A DNA stretch of 14,023 nucleotides, taken from positions 1-14,023 of the forward strand of contig JAEYUH010000223.1 of the NCBI GenBank assembly GCA_023432725.1, given 5' to 3'. The position numbers and the translations under genes were made by a program. This DNA comes from Actinomycetes bacterium. GTDB lineage: Bacteria > Actinomycetota > Actinomycetes > Propionibacteriales > Propionibacteriaceae. The number at the start of each line of letters is the position of its first letter. Positions within the stretch are counted from its first letter, which is position 1. A model generated the notes under the pieces. It had not been told where the DNA came from and did no database searches. It saw nothing but the letters and a program-made list of their open reading frames with translations. Positions 1-6,672 of this stretch are shown piece after piece.

Positions 1-911
1 TCGCCGGTCGGCTCGGGGTCAGGCTCGGGATCGGCCGGCTGGGCCTGGGTGGCCAACCACGCGGCGATGAACAGCACCAGGGTGGCGAACAGGTTGAGGA
101 ACAGCATGAGGACGATCAGCGAGCCGAAGACCGTGGCCGTGACATTCCTGCTGAACGCCTGGACCACATAGCCGGCGACCAGTTGGAGCACCAGCAGGCT
201 GGCGGCCCCCGTCCCCGCCCCCACCCACAGGTGCGCCGGGGAGATGGGGTGCGGGGTGAACCAGGTGTAGAGCAGCCAGAACATCCCGGTGCCGGCGGCG
301 AAACCGACAGCGAGGCTGATCAGCCGCAGGGCCAGCGACCAGCCGAAGCCGGACGACAGGCCGAGGGCCGAGCCGATCTGGTCGGTCAGCCAGGTCGCGG
401 CGAAGGACGCGCCGAAGGTCAGCGCGATTCCCAGCAGCAGCGCCACCAGACCGGCAAAGTTCGCCAGCACGTCCAGGGGCAGCGGCAGCAGCTTGCCGGG
501 GTTGTCGACGTCCTCCCGCATCAGCAGCCGAACCGCCCGCTTCAGGTTGCCGAACCAGCTTGAGCCGAACCAGAAGCCGACAGCGATACCTGCCAGGCCG
601 AGAGTCGCCCAGTTCGCGAGGTAGTTCTCGATGACGTCAAGGATCTGCTGCAGGGTGGCGTCGTCGCTGACGCCCGCGAACTGGGCCTCGATCCATTCCT
701 TGAGCGCCACCACCAGGTCGGGCTGGAAGACGGTGAGGATCAACCCGAGCACCGAGAAGGCGAGCATCAGGATCGGTACGAGGCTCAGCACCGAGAAGTA
801 GGCGATCGCCGCCGACAGCTGGGCGCCACCGCGCAGGTTGAACCGCTCGACGGCGCGCAGCACGTGCGCCACCAGCGTGCGCTCGGAGAACCGTTGCCAC
901 CACTTGACCAT
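1..911 (-). CDS. YihY/BrkB-family inner membrane protein, 3' end cut by window edge
   Basis: An open frame runs from ATG at 911 to the window edge without a stop, giving about 303 residues. The protein is strongly hydrophobic with about six membrane segments. The N-terminal signature GAQLSAAIAYFSVLSLVPIL (residues 29-48) and the late segment with VFGSLIVLMLFLNLFATLVL (about residues 265-284) are typical of the YihY/BrkB family (Pfam Virul_fac_BrkB). The end visible here is an acidic, proline-rich tail (DPEPDPEPTG), so little is probably missing. The family was once called ribonuclease BN by mistake; its transport or envelope role is unsettled, so no function is assigned. The ATG lies only three bases after the gcvP stop, with a GGGG stretch six bases upstream (918-921) inside the end of gcvP, so expression is probably coupled to gcvP. 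The family call is confident and the function is unknown. Confidence 0.9.
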   Translation of the reverse strand, partial: MVKWWQRFSERTLVAHVLRAVERFNLRGGAQLSAAIAYFSVLSLVPILMLAFSVLGLILTVFQPDLVVALKEWIEAQFAGVSDDATLQQILDVIENYLANWATLGLAGIAVGFWFGSSWFGNLKRAVRLLMREDVDNPGKLLPLPLDVLANFAGLVALLLGIALTFGASFAATWLTDQIGSALGLSSGFGWSLALRLISLAVGFAAGTGMFWLLYTWFTPHPISPAHLWVGAGTGAASLLVLQLVAGYVVQAFSRNVTATVFGSLIVLMLFLNLFATLVLFIAAWLATQAQPADPEPDPEPTG

Positions 912-914
912 CGG

Positions 915-3749
915 CTACCCCGTCAGCGTGCAGGCCAGGTTGCGGTCACCGAAGGCGTTGTCCACCCTGCCCACGGGCGGCCAGTACTTCTCGGTGGCAC
1001 CCTCCCCCACCGGGCCGCGCGGGTTGCCGGCCGGCACCGCCGCCTGCTCGCGGGAGTACGCGTGCCCCCACTCCGAGGCCAGTACCCGTTGCAGCGGGTG
1101 CGGTGCGTTGACCAGCGGGTTGTCGTCGGCGGGCAGTTCGCCCTCGGCGACCGCCGCGATCTCGGCGCGGATCGCGGCCATCGCGTCGCAGAACCTGTCG
1201 AGTTCGTAGCGTGACTCGCTCTCGGTCGGTTCGACCATCAGGGTTCCCGACACCGGGAAGCTCATCGTCGGGGCATGGAAGCCGTAGTCGATCAGCCGCT
1301 TGGCGACGTCTTCCACGGTGATCCCGCACCGCCGGGTGATCTCGCGCAGGTCGACTATGCACTCGTGGGCCACCAGCCCGTTGCTGCCGGTGTACAGGAC
1401 GGGGAAGTGCTCCGACAGCCGGGCGGCGACGTAGTTGGCGTTGAGGATCGCCAGCTGCGAGGCCTCCCGCAGCCCGTCCGCGCCCATCATCGCGATGAAG
1501 GCGTAACTGATCGGGAGCACGCCGGCCGAGCCATAGGGGGCGGCACTCACCGGTCCGTAGCTGGTCGCGGGACCGGCCGTCGGCACCACGGGGTGGCCGG
1601 GAAGGTACGGCGCCAGGTGGGCCTTGACCGCCACCGGACCGACGCCCGGCCCGCCGCCACCGTGCGGAATGGCGAAGGTCTTGTGCAGGTTGAGGTGGCT
1701 GACGTCCGCCCCGAACCGTCCCGGACCGGCCAGCCCCATCAGCGCGTTCAGGTTGGCGCCGTCGACGTACACCTGGCCACCGGCCTCGTGGACGAGCGTG
1801 CAGATCGTCGAGATCGTGTCCTCGAACACCCCGTGGGTCGAGGGGTAGGTGACCATGATCGCCGCGAGGTCATCGGAGTGCTCCGCCACCTTGGCGCGCA
1901 GGTCGGCCAGGTCGACCGAGCCGTCGGACGCGGTCGCCACCACCACCACCCGCATCCCCGCCATCGCGGCCGAGGCGGCGTTCGTGCCGTGGGCGGAGGC
2001 CGGGATGAGGCAGACGGTCCGTCCGGACTCTCCCCGCGCAGCGTGATAGCTGCGGATCGCCATCAGGCCGGCGAACTCCCCCTGGGCGCCGGCGTTGGGC
2101 TGGACGCTCACCCGGTCGTAGCCGGTGATCGCCGCCAGCCACTGGCCGAGCTCGTCGATCAGCTCGAGGAACCCGGCGGCGTCCGGCTCGGGGACGAACG
2201 GGTGCAGGTTGGCGAAGCCCGGGTAGCTGATCGGTTCCAGCGCCGCGGCAGGGTTGAGCTTCAGCGTGCAGGAGCCGAGCGGGATCATCCCGCGGTCGAG
2301 CGCGAAGTCGCGATCGGAGAGGGTGCGGACGTAGCGCATGAACTCAGTCTCGCTGCGGTAGCGGGAGAACACCTGGTGGGTGAGGAACGGCAGGTCGCGG
2401 GCGTGGTCGGCCAGCGACCCGACCGGCTCGGCGTCCGGGCTAGCGCCGAAGACCGCCGCCAGCTCGGCGAGGTCGGCAGGGGTGACATCCTCACCGACAC
2501 TGATCGCCAGGTGGTCGTCGTCGATAGCCCGCAGGTGGATCCCGCGCCGCCGGGCCTCGGCAACCAGGTCTGCGGCCCGGCCCGGCGCCGCAACGGTGAG
2601 GGTGTCGAAGAAGGTGTCGCCCGCCAGTGCGTACCCGGCCGCCCGGAGCATGCCGGCCACGCCGCGGGTGGTGTCGTGGATCTGCCGCGCGATCGCGGTG
2701 AGCCCGTCCGGACCGTGGTACACGGCGTAGAAGGCGGCCACCACGGCGAGCAGGACCTGCGCGGTGCAGATGTTGGAGGTGGCCTTCTCGCGCCGGATGT
2801 GCTGCTCGCGGGTCTGCCAGGCCAACCGGAACGCCGGGGTGCCCTCGGCGTCCCTCGACAGCCCTACCAGGCGACCCGGCAGCTGTCGTTCCAGCCCTGC
2901 CCTGACGGCGAGGTAGCCGGCGTGCGGGCCGCCGTAGAACAGCGGGACGCCGAACCGCTGGCTGGAGCCGGCGACAACGTCGGCGCCCCAGCTGACCGGG
3001 GCGGTCAGCAGGGTCAGCGCCAGCAGGTCGCAGGCGGCGATCACCTGAGCACCGTTGTCGTGCGCGGTCCTGGCGATCGCAGCGAGTTCGGAGACGGGCC
3101 GGAGCCGTCCGTCGGCGGCCGGCAGCTGCACCACGACCGCGAACGCCTCGGTGGTCTGCAATGCCTCGACCAGCGAATCACCCGCCACCACAACCTCGAT
3201 GCCGACCGCCGCGGCGCGGGTTCGCAGCACGGCGAGGGTTTGCGGCAGCACGCCGGGATCGACGACGACGGCGGAGCCCTTGCGAACCGCACGCCGGGCG
3301 AGCGCCACCGCCTCGGCCACGGCGGTGGCCTCGTCGAGCAGGGAGGCGCCGGCGAACGGCAGGCCGGTGAGGTCGCACACCATGGTCTGGAAGACCGCCA
3401 GCGCTTCCAGCCTGCCCTGGCTGATCTCGGGCTGGTAGGGGGTGTAGGCGGTGTACCAGGACGGGTTCTCGAGCACGAGACGGCGGATCACCGGCGGGGT
3501 CAGCGTGCCGTGGTAGCCCAAGCCGATCATGGCGCGTCCGGGACGGTTGCGGCCGGCCAGTTCGGCGAGCCGGGCCTGGACCTGCGCCTCGGTGAGCGCC
3601 GGCGGAAGGTCGAGCGGAGCGGTGTCGCGGATCTCGTCCGGGATCGCGGCGTCAGCGAGGTCGGAGAGCGAGGAGTATCCGAGCTTCGCCAGCATCAGCC
3701 CGGTGTCGTCTGCCGATGGCCCGAGGTGGCGCAGCCTGAAGTCCGTCAT
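915..3749 (-). CDS. gcvP: Glycine dehydrogenase (decarboxylating), glycine cleavage P protein
   Basis: This is the pyridoxal-phosphate enzyme of the glycine cleavage system. It decarboxylates glycine and passes the aminomethyl group to the lipoyl arm of GcvH, in the cytoplasm. The protein is 944 residues, close to the usual ~950 of the single-chain form. It begins [12 protein letters not shown], as family members do. The N-terminal half carries the [13 protein letters not shown] and [16 protein letters not shown] motifs. The C-terminal half carries [18 protein letters not shown], where K690 is the expected PLP lysine (about K706 in E. coli). An in-frame start 27 bases further upstream exists, but ATG at 3749 has an AAGAAGG ribosome site six bases before it and gives the family N-terminus. 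It lies 57 bases after the ResR-like gene, as in mycobacteria. No glycine riboswitch is visible in that gap. The partner gcvH is upstream at 6220-6600; gcvT is not in the window. Confidence 0.98.
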   Translation of the reverse strand: MTDFRLRHLGPSADDTGLMLAKLGYSSLSDLADAAIPDEIRDTAPLDLPPALTEAQVQARLAELAGRNRPGRAMIGLGYHGTLTPPVIRRLVLENPSWYTAYTPYQPEISQGRLEALAVFQTMVCDLTGLPFAGASLLDEATAVAEAVALARRAVRKGSAVVVDPGVLPQTLAVLRTRAAAVGIEVVVAGDSLVEALQTTEAFAVVVQLPAADGRLRPVSELAAIARTAHDNGAQVIAACDLLALTLLTAPVSWGADVVAGSSQRFGVPLFYGGPHAGYLAVRAGLERQLPGRLVGLSRDAEGTPAFRLAWQTREQHIRREKATSNICTAQVLLAVVAAFYAVYHGPDGLTAIARQIHDTTRGVAGMLRAAGYALAGDTFFDTLTVAAPGRAADLVAEARRRGIHLRAIDDDHLAISVGEDVTPADLAELAAVFGASPDAEPVGSLADHARDLPFLTHQVFSRYRSETEFMRYVRTLSDRDFALDRGMIPLGSCTLKLNPAAALEPISYPGFANLHPFVPEPDAAGFLELIDELGQWLAAITGYDRVSVQPNAGAQGEFAGLMAIRSYHAARGESGRTVCLIPASAHGTNAASAAMAGMRVVVVATASDGSVDLADLRAKVAEHSDDLAAIMVTYPSTHGVFEDTISTICTLVHEAGGQVYVDGANLNALMGLAGPGRFGADVSHLNLHKTFAIPHGGGGPGVGPVAVKAHLAPYLPGHPVVPTAGPATSYGPVSAAPYGSAGVLPISYAFIAMMGADGLREASQLAILNANYVAARLSEHFPVLYTGSNGLVAHECIVDLREITRRCGITVEDVAKRLIDYGFHAPTMSFPVSGTLMVEPTESESRYELDRFCDAMAAIRAEIAAVAEGELPADDNPLVNAPHPLQRVLASEWGHAYSREQAAVPAGNPRGPVGEGATEKYWPPVGRVDNAFGDRNLACTLTG

Positions 3750-3755
3750 GGGTGC

Positions 3756-3762
3756 CCTTCTT
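3756..3762 (-). promoter_or_regulatory. Ribosome binding site fixing the gcvP start
   Basis: On the minus strand AAGAAGG stands six bases before ATG 3749. It supports that start over the upstream in-frame start at 3776, which would add nine arginine-rich residues absent from the family. Confidence 0.75.
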
Positions 3763-3806
3763 CGTTCTCGACGCACCCACCAACCTACTGCAGGAGTGCC
3801 TCTCCC

Positions 3807-4346
3807 CTACCCGGTGGCGCGCTGCTGGCGGCGCCGCGACAGCTCGTCGGGAAGAGCTGTGTGCTCGTTGTGTTCGGCACGCTCGGCGGGAAGCTCGAGC
3901 AGCGAACCCTCGAGGTCGCGCCACACCCCGCCGAGGGCGATCCCGAACATTCCCTGGCCGCCGCGCAGCAGGTCGACCACCTCGTCGTCGGAGGTGCACT
4001 CGTAGACCGACACCCCGTCGCTCATCAGCGTGACCTCGGTCAGGTCCTGGACGCCGCGGGCGCGGAGGTGGTCGATGGCGGTGCGGATCTGCTGCAGCGA
4101 GACCCCGGCGTCGATCAGCCGCTTGATGACCTTGAGGATGAGGATGTCGCGGAAGCTGTACAGCCGCTGGGTGCCCGACCCGCCGGCCGGACGGATCTCC
4201 GGCACGACCAGGCCCGTGCGGGCCCAGTAGTCGAGCTGGCGGTAGGTGATGTCGGCGGCGCGGCAGGCGACCGGGCCGCGGAACCCGAGGTCCTCGGGCA
4301 ACGGCGAGAAGTCGCCGTCGAACAGGGTTTCCTGTGCCTTGGTCAC
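3807..4346 (-). CDS. MerR-family regulator, ResR (Rv1830)-like
   Basis: This is a predicted cytoplasmic DNA-binding protein of 179 residues. It matches what I recall of M. tuberculosis Rv1830 (ResR) closely across its length: GFRGPVACRAADITYRQLDY (residues 21-40), WARTGLVVPEIRPAGGSGTQ (41-60), RLYSFRDILILKVIKRL (61-77), then DGVSVYECTSDDEVVDLL (110-127) and GQGMFGIALGGVWRDLEG. The winged helix-turn-helix is about residues 28-100; the C-terminal part is short and lacks a classical MerR metal or ligand cysteine pattern. Rv1830 has been linked to growth control and antibiotic resilience in tuberculosis, so a role in growth or division control is an inference here. I chose GTG at 4346 because GAGGA precedes it by four bases and it matches the homolog; the frame stays open upstream to about 4619 but overlaps the nuclease gene. 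A promoter-like sequence and an inverted repeat lie upstream. Confidence 0.93.
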   Translation of the reverse strand: MTKAQETLFDGDFSPLPEDLGFRGPVACRAADITYRQLDYWARTGLVVPEIRPAGGSGTQRLYSFRDILILKVIKRLIDAGVSLQQIRTAIDHLRARGVQDLTEVTLMSDGVSVYECTSDDEVVDLLRGGQGMFGIALGGVWRDLEGSLLELPAERAEHNEHTALPDELSRRRQQRATG

Positions 4347-4387
4347 GTCGTCCTCGATCCACTCCGGTGATGTGCCGCTGCCATAGG

Positions 4388-4417
4388 ACGGTAACCGCCG
4401 CCGCTCCCGACGGTCAA
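4388..4417 (-). promoter_or_regulatory. Probable sigma-A-type promoter for the resR-like gene and gcvP
   Basis: Read on the minus strand, TTGACC (4417-4412) is followed after 18 bases by TACCGT (4393-4388). This fits the TTGACN and TANNNT pattern of actinobacterial housekeeping promoters. Transcription would begin near 4381, leaving a leader of about 35 bases before GTG 4346. It could also drive gcvP and yihY downstream. Confidence 0.55.
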
Positions 4418-4454
4418 CGACACGCCGAACCCGCGCCGGACCCGTGCCGAGTCT

Positions 4455-4474
4455 CAACCCCAGGCTCAGGGTTG
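4455..4474 (-). repeat. Inverted repeat CAACCC-N8-GGGTTG after the nuclease gene
   Basis: A perfect six-base inverted repeat with an eight-base spacer begins about 20 bases after the DUF151 stop and lies upstream of the promoter-like pair. No T-run follows it, so it is a weak terminator candidate. It could instead be an operator, for example for the adjacent MerR protein, but nothing in the sequence decides between these. Confidence 0.45.
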
Positions 4475-4495
4475 CGGCCCAGTACCGGTCCCAAC

Positions 4496-4963
4496 TCAGA
4501 AGTCGTCGGGGCTGACCGAGTCGAGGAACTCGCGGAACTTCTCGACCTCTTCCTCGCCGCCGGCAGGTTCTTCGGTCACCAGCTGCACTCCGGCCTCGTC
4601 GAGCACCTCGTCGGCACACCGGATCGGGCAGCCGGTGCGCAGCGCGAGCGCGATCGCGTCCGAGGGCCGGGCGGCAAGGGCCGTCCCCTGCACCATCAGC
4701 TCGGCGTAGAACTGGCCGTCCTCGAAGCCGACGATCCGCACCTCGTCCAGGCTGCCCGTCAGCGCCGTCAACAGGTCGGACACCAGGTCGTGGACGCAGG
4801 GGCGCGACGGGTCGGGCTCGTCGGTGGCCGACACGATGGCCGCCGCTCCCCCTGCGCTCATCCAGATCGGCAGCAGCCGGCCGCCCCCGGCCTCCTGCAG
4901 CACGACGACGGGCGGTGTCCCGGAGGTGCTGACCCTGACCTCCACGACGCTGAGCTCCCGCAC
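4496..4963 (-). CDS. Bifunctional nuclease family protein (DUF151/BFN)
   Basis: This cytoplasmic protein of 155 residues belongs to the bifunctional nuclease (BFN, DUF151) family, related to M. tuberculosis Rv1829. Visible features are the opening VRELSVVEVRVS, the LLPIWMSAGGAAAI segment (about 30-43), and the conserved core LMVQGTALAARPSDAIALAL (about 89-108) followed by TGCPIRCADEVLDEAGV. The C-terminus is acidic (EEPAGGEEEVEKF) and ends SVSPDDF. Plant members have RNase and DNase activity; the bacterial role is not established. The start is GTG at 4963, 12 bases after the FtsR-like stop, with a GGGGG ribosome site about eight bases upstream. It sits between two MerR regulators, an arrangement kept in mycobacteria and corynebacteria. 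The family call is firm; the substrate is unknown. Confidence 0.92.
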   Translation of the reverse strand: MRELSVVEVRVSTSGTPPVVVLQEAGGGRLLPIWMSAGGAAAIVSATDEPDPSRPCVHDLVSDLLTALTGSLDEVRIVGFEDGQFYAELMVQGTALAARPSDAIALALRTGCPIRCADEVLDEAGVQLVTEEPAGGEEEVEKFREFLDSVSPDDF

Positions 4964-4975
4964 GGCGAGACCCCC

Positions 4976-5665
4976 TTACTGCGGCAACTGCGACCGCATG
5001 ATCGCAGCGTGGGCGTGCAGCACCAATTGCATCACCTCAGCGGGTAGCTGGCGTGACGCGGGGTTGCGGCGCAGGTGGGGTGCCACCGCCTGCTCGATCA
5101 GCCCCACCTCGCGCTCGGCGGCCTGCTTGATCACGCGCAGGTGTCGGGCGTCGATCCCGAAGGCGCCCAGCTTGCGGGCGATCACCGCGACAGTGAGGGC
5201 GTCGCGCCCGTAGTAGACGGTGCCCCGGCGCGGCACGACGAGCGCGTGCTTCTCCAGTTCGGTGAGCGCGGCCTCCCCCAGCCCGCTGAGCCGCAGGAGT
5301 TCCCGCCGGGTGACCCGAATCGGACGCTTCGGTGCCGGCGCCTGCGGGGTCACCACCTGGGCGGGTTCGGCGGCCTCACTGGGCGGCACCGGTGGCGCGA
5401 GCGTGGGCGGCTGCTCGCCGCGGTCCATCATGTCGAGGTGTTCGCGGATCACCTTGAGCGGCAGGTAGTGGTTCTTCTGGACGTCGAGGATGTAGCGCAG
5501 CCGGTCGATGTCGGACTCGGCGTAGCGCCGATAGCCGGACGGGGCCCGCTCGGGTGAGATCAGGCCCTCGGACTCCAGGAAGCGGATCTTCGAGATCGAC
5601 ACATCCGGGAAGTCCGGCTTGAGCACCGACAGCACCTGGCCGATGCTCCGCAGGCCTATGGCCAT
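4976..5665 (-). CDS. ftsR: MerR-family regulator, FtsR (Rv1828)-like
   Basis: This is a predicted transcription factor of 229 residues. It resembles M. tuberculosis Rv1828 and corynebacterial FtsR, a regulator reported to activate ftsZ. The N-terminal winged helix domain (about residues 5-80) contains LKPDFPDVSISKIRFLESEG, then LISPERAPSGYRRYAESDID and NHYLPLKVIREHLD. A linker rich in proline and alanine (about 86-115) joins a C-terminal helical domain (about 118-225) with RVTRRELLRLSGL and GAFGIDARHLRVIKQAAERE. There is no cysteine-based effector site. ATG at 5665 shares one base with the garA stop (TGATG), so the two are translationally coupled; an AGG lies four bases upstream. Position directly after garA matches odhI-ftsR in Corynebacterium. 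A role in cell division control follows from the homology, not from anything seen here. Confidence 0.92.
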   Translation of the reverse strand: MAIGLRSIGQVLSVLKPDFPDVSISKIRFLESEGLISPERAPSGYRRYAESDIDRLRYILDVQKNHYLPLKVIREHLDMMDRGEQPPTLAPPVPPSEAAEPAQVVTPQAPAPKRPIRVTRRELLRLSGLGEAALTELEKHALVVPRRGTVYYGRDALTVAVIARKLGAFGIDARHLRVIKQAAEREVGLIEQAVAPHLRRNPASRQLPAEVMQLVLHAHAAIMRSQLPQ

Positions 5666-6156
5666 CAGGCCTGCCCGGATGGTCCGCTGAAGAAGACCAT
5701 GCGGAACTTGCCGATCTGCACCTCGTCGCCGCGCCGCAGGGCCACCGGTTCCTCGATGAGCGCCCGGTTCACATAGGTGCCGTTGAGACTGTTCTCGTCG
5801 CTCACCCACACCAGCCCGTCGCGACGGGTGAAGCGGGCGTGGTGGCGCGAGACCGTGATGTCGTCCAGGAAGATGTCGCAGCGCGGATGCCGGCCGGCGG
5901 TGGTCACGTCGGCGTCGATCAGGTAGCGGGCGCCGGCGTTCGTACCGTGCGGCACCAGCAGCAGCGCGGAGCCCTCGGGCAGCGCCTCGACCGCCGCCCT
6001 GTCGTCGGCGTTGAGGTCTTCGAGCTGGATGTCGTCGGTGACGGCAGGAATGACCCGGGTGGTGTCACCGGAGACCTTGGCCAGGCTCGCCCCGCAGTGC
6101 GGACAGAAATTGCTGGCCTCTGTCACCTCGTGGCCACAGGCGGGACATCTCATCAT
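5665..6156 (-). CDS. garA: FHA-domain regulator, GarA/OdhI type, with N-terminal zinc ribbon
   Basis: This protein of 163 residues resembles GarA (M. tuberculosis) and OdhI (Corynebacterium), phospho-switched inhibitors of 2-oxoglutarate dehydrogenase and regulators of glutamate metabolism. The C-terminal FHA domain (about 75-157) shows AGRHPRCDIFLDDITVSRHH and SLNGTYVN; GR (88-89), SRH (103-105) and N125 are the expected phosphothreonine-binding positions. DTTRVIP (31-37) aligns with the ETTSVF kinase site of GarA, so T32 or T33 may be phosphorylated. Unlike the mycobacterial protein, residues 1-25 form a CxxC...CxxC zinc ribbon (C4, C7, C18, C21). The start is uncertain: ATG 6165 directly abuts the GGGAGG ribosome site, so ATG 6156, nine bases downstream of it, is preferred; ATG 6153 is possible. 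It follows gcvH by a 63-base gap with a hairpin and is coupled to ftsR. Confidence 0.93.
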   Translation of the reverse strand: MMRCPACGHEVTEASNFCPHCGASLAKVSGDTTRVIPAVTDDIQLEDLNADDRAAVEALPEGSALLLVPHGTNAGARYLIDADVTTAGRHPRCDIFLDDITVSRHHARFTRRDGLVWVSDENSLNGTYVNRALIEEPVALRRGDEVQIGKFRMVFFSGPSGQA

Positions 6157-6165
6157 TGTTGCCAT

Positions 6166-6171
6166 CCTCCC
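6166..6171 (-). promoter_or_regulatory. Ribosome binding site that decides the garA start
   Basis: GGGAGG on the minus strand directly touches ATG 6165, too close to serve it. It is nine bases from ATG 6156 and twelve from ATG 6153. This favours 6156 as the start and places the zinc-ribbon cysteines almost at the N-terminus. Confidence 0.65.
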
Positions 6172-6200
6172 TGTGCTCGGCTGCCCTAGCAGAGACTGAC

Positions 6201-6219
6201 GCTGAGGTTGACCCTCAGC
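6201..6219 (-). repeat. Perfect stem-loop between gcvH and garA
   Basis: GCTGAGG and CCTCAGC form a perfect seven-base stem around a five-base loop, beginning at the base directly after the gcvH stop. No run of T follows on the minus strand, so it is not a strong intrinsic terminator. It could be a leaky terminator, an mRNA processing or 3'-end stabilising hairpin. Confidence 0.55.
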
Positions 6220-6600
6220 CTACCCAGAGACCTGCTCGCCGTACTCGTCGGCATCCATCAGGTCGTCGAGTTCCTCGGGGTCGGCCAGCTCGAGCTCGAA
6301 CAGCCAGCCGTCACCGTACGGGTCGGCGTTGATGGTCTCGGGAGAGCCGTTGAGCAGCTCGTTGACCGCGGTCACCACGCCGGAGGCCGGCGAGAACACG
6401 TCCGACACGCTCTTGGTCGACTCGACCTCGGCGCAGGCATCGTCCACCGCGACCTCCTCGCCCACCTGCGGCAGGGAGACGTACACGACGTCGCCGAGCT
6501 GCTCGGTGGCGTAGTCGGTGATCCCCACCCTGGCGGTCGGGCCGGAGCCGAGGCGAACCCACTCGTGCTTGGCGGTGTAGCGGAGATCGTCTGGGAACAC
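6220..6600 (-). CDS. gcvH: Glycine cleavage system H protein
   Basis: This is the lipoyl carrier protein of glycine cleavage, moving the aminomethyl group from GcvP to GcvT and being reoxidised by the L protein. From GTG at 6600 it is 126 residues, normal for the family. It opens FPDDLRYTAKHEWVRL, has GITDYATEQLGDVVYVSLP, and carries the lipoylation motif EVESTKSVSDVFSP with K63 as the lipoyl lysine (about K64 in E. coli); GDGWLFELEL follows near the C-terminus. An in-frame ATG at 6645 would add 15 residues, but it has no ribosome site, whereas AAGGAG stands six bases before GTG 6600 and that start matches the family N-terminus. It follows the second DUF881 gene by 72 bases, and gcvP lies four genes further on, an order shared with mycobacteria. 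Confidence 0.97.
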   Translation of the reverse strand: MFPDDLRYTAKHEWVRLGSGPTARVGITDYATEQLGDVVYVSLPQVGEEVAVDDACAEVESTKSVSDVFSPASGVVTAVNELLNGSPETINADPYGDGWLFELELADPEELDDLMDADEYGEQVSG

Positions 6601-6606
6601 GATGGG

Positions 6607-6612
6607 CTCCTT
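6607..6612 (-). promoter_or_regulatory. Ribosome binding site fixing the gcvH start at GTG 6600
   Basis: AAGGAG on the minus strand lies six bases before GTG 6600. The longer ATG start at 6645 has no comparable purine run upstream, so the site favours the shorter protein. Confidence 0.75.
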
Positions 6613-6672
6613 GTTGATGGGGTCGGGCACTTCCGTCTTTACCATACCGACTGGCGGCGGTCGGCGGGGACG

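Larger units (their letters stand above)
4347..4495 (-). promoter_or_regulatory. 149-base intergenic region upstream of the resR-like gene
   Basis: This is the longest gap between genes in the window. It holds the promoter-like pair at 4388-4417 and the inverted repeat at 4455-4474, described separately. No open frame here looks like a gene. Its length contrasts with the tight packing of the three genes before it, so a transcription unit boundary is likely here. Confidence 0.55.

Noticed and set aside
3750..3806. Possible glycine riboswitch before gcvP
   Set aside because: The gap is only 57 bases, too short for a glycine aptamer, and no conserved aptamer core is visible.
1275..4370. A very long open frame on the plus strand (over 1000 codons) opposite gcvP and the resR-like gene
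   Set aside because: It is the antisense shadow of GC-rich genes: its protein is low-complexity, rich in G, R, V, D and H, with no family motif, while the minus strand reads as full GcvP and a MerR protein.
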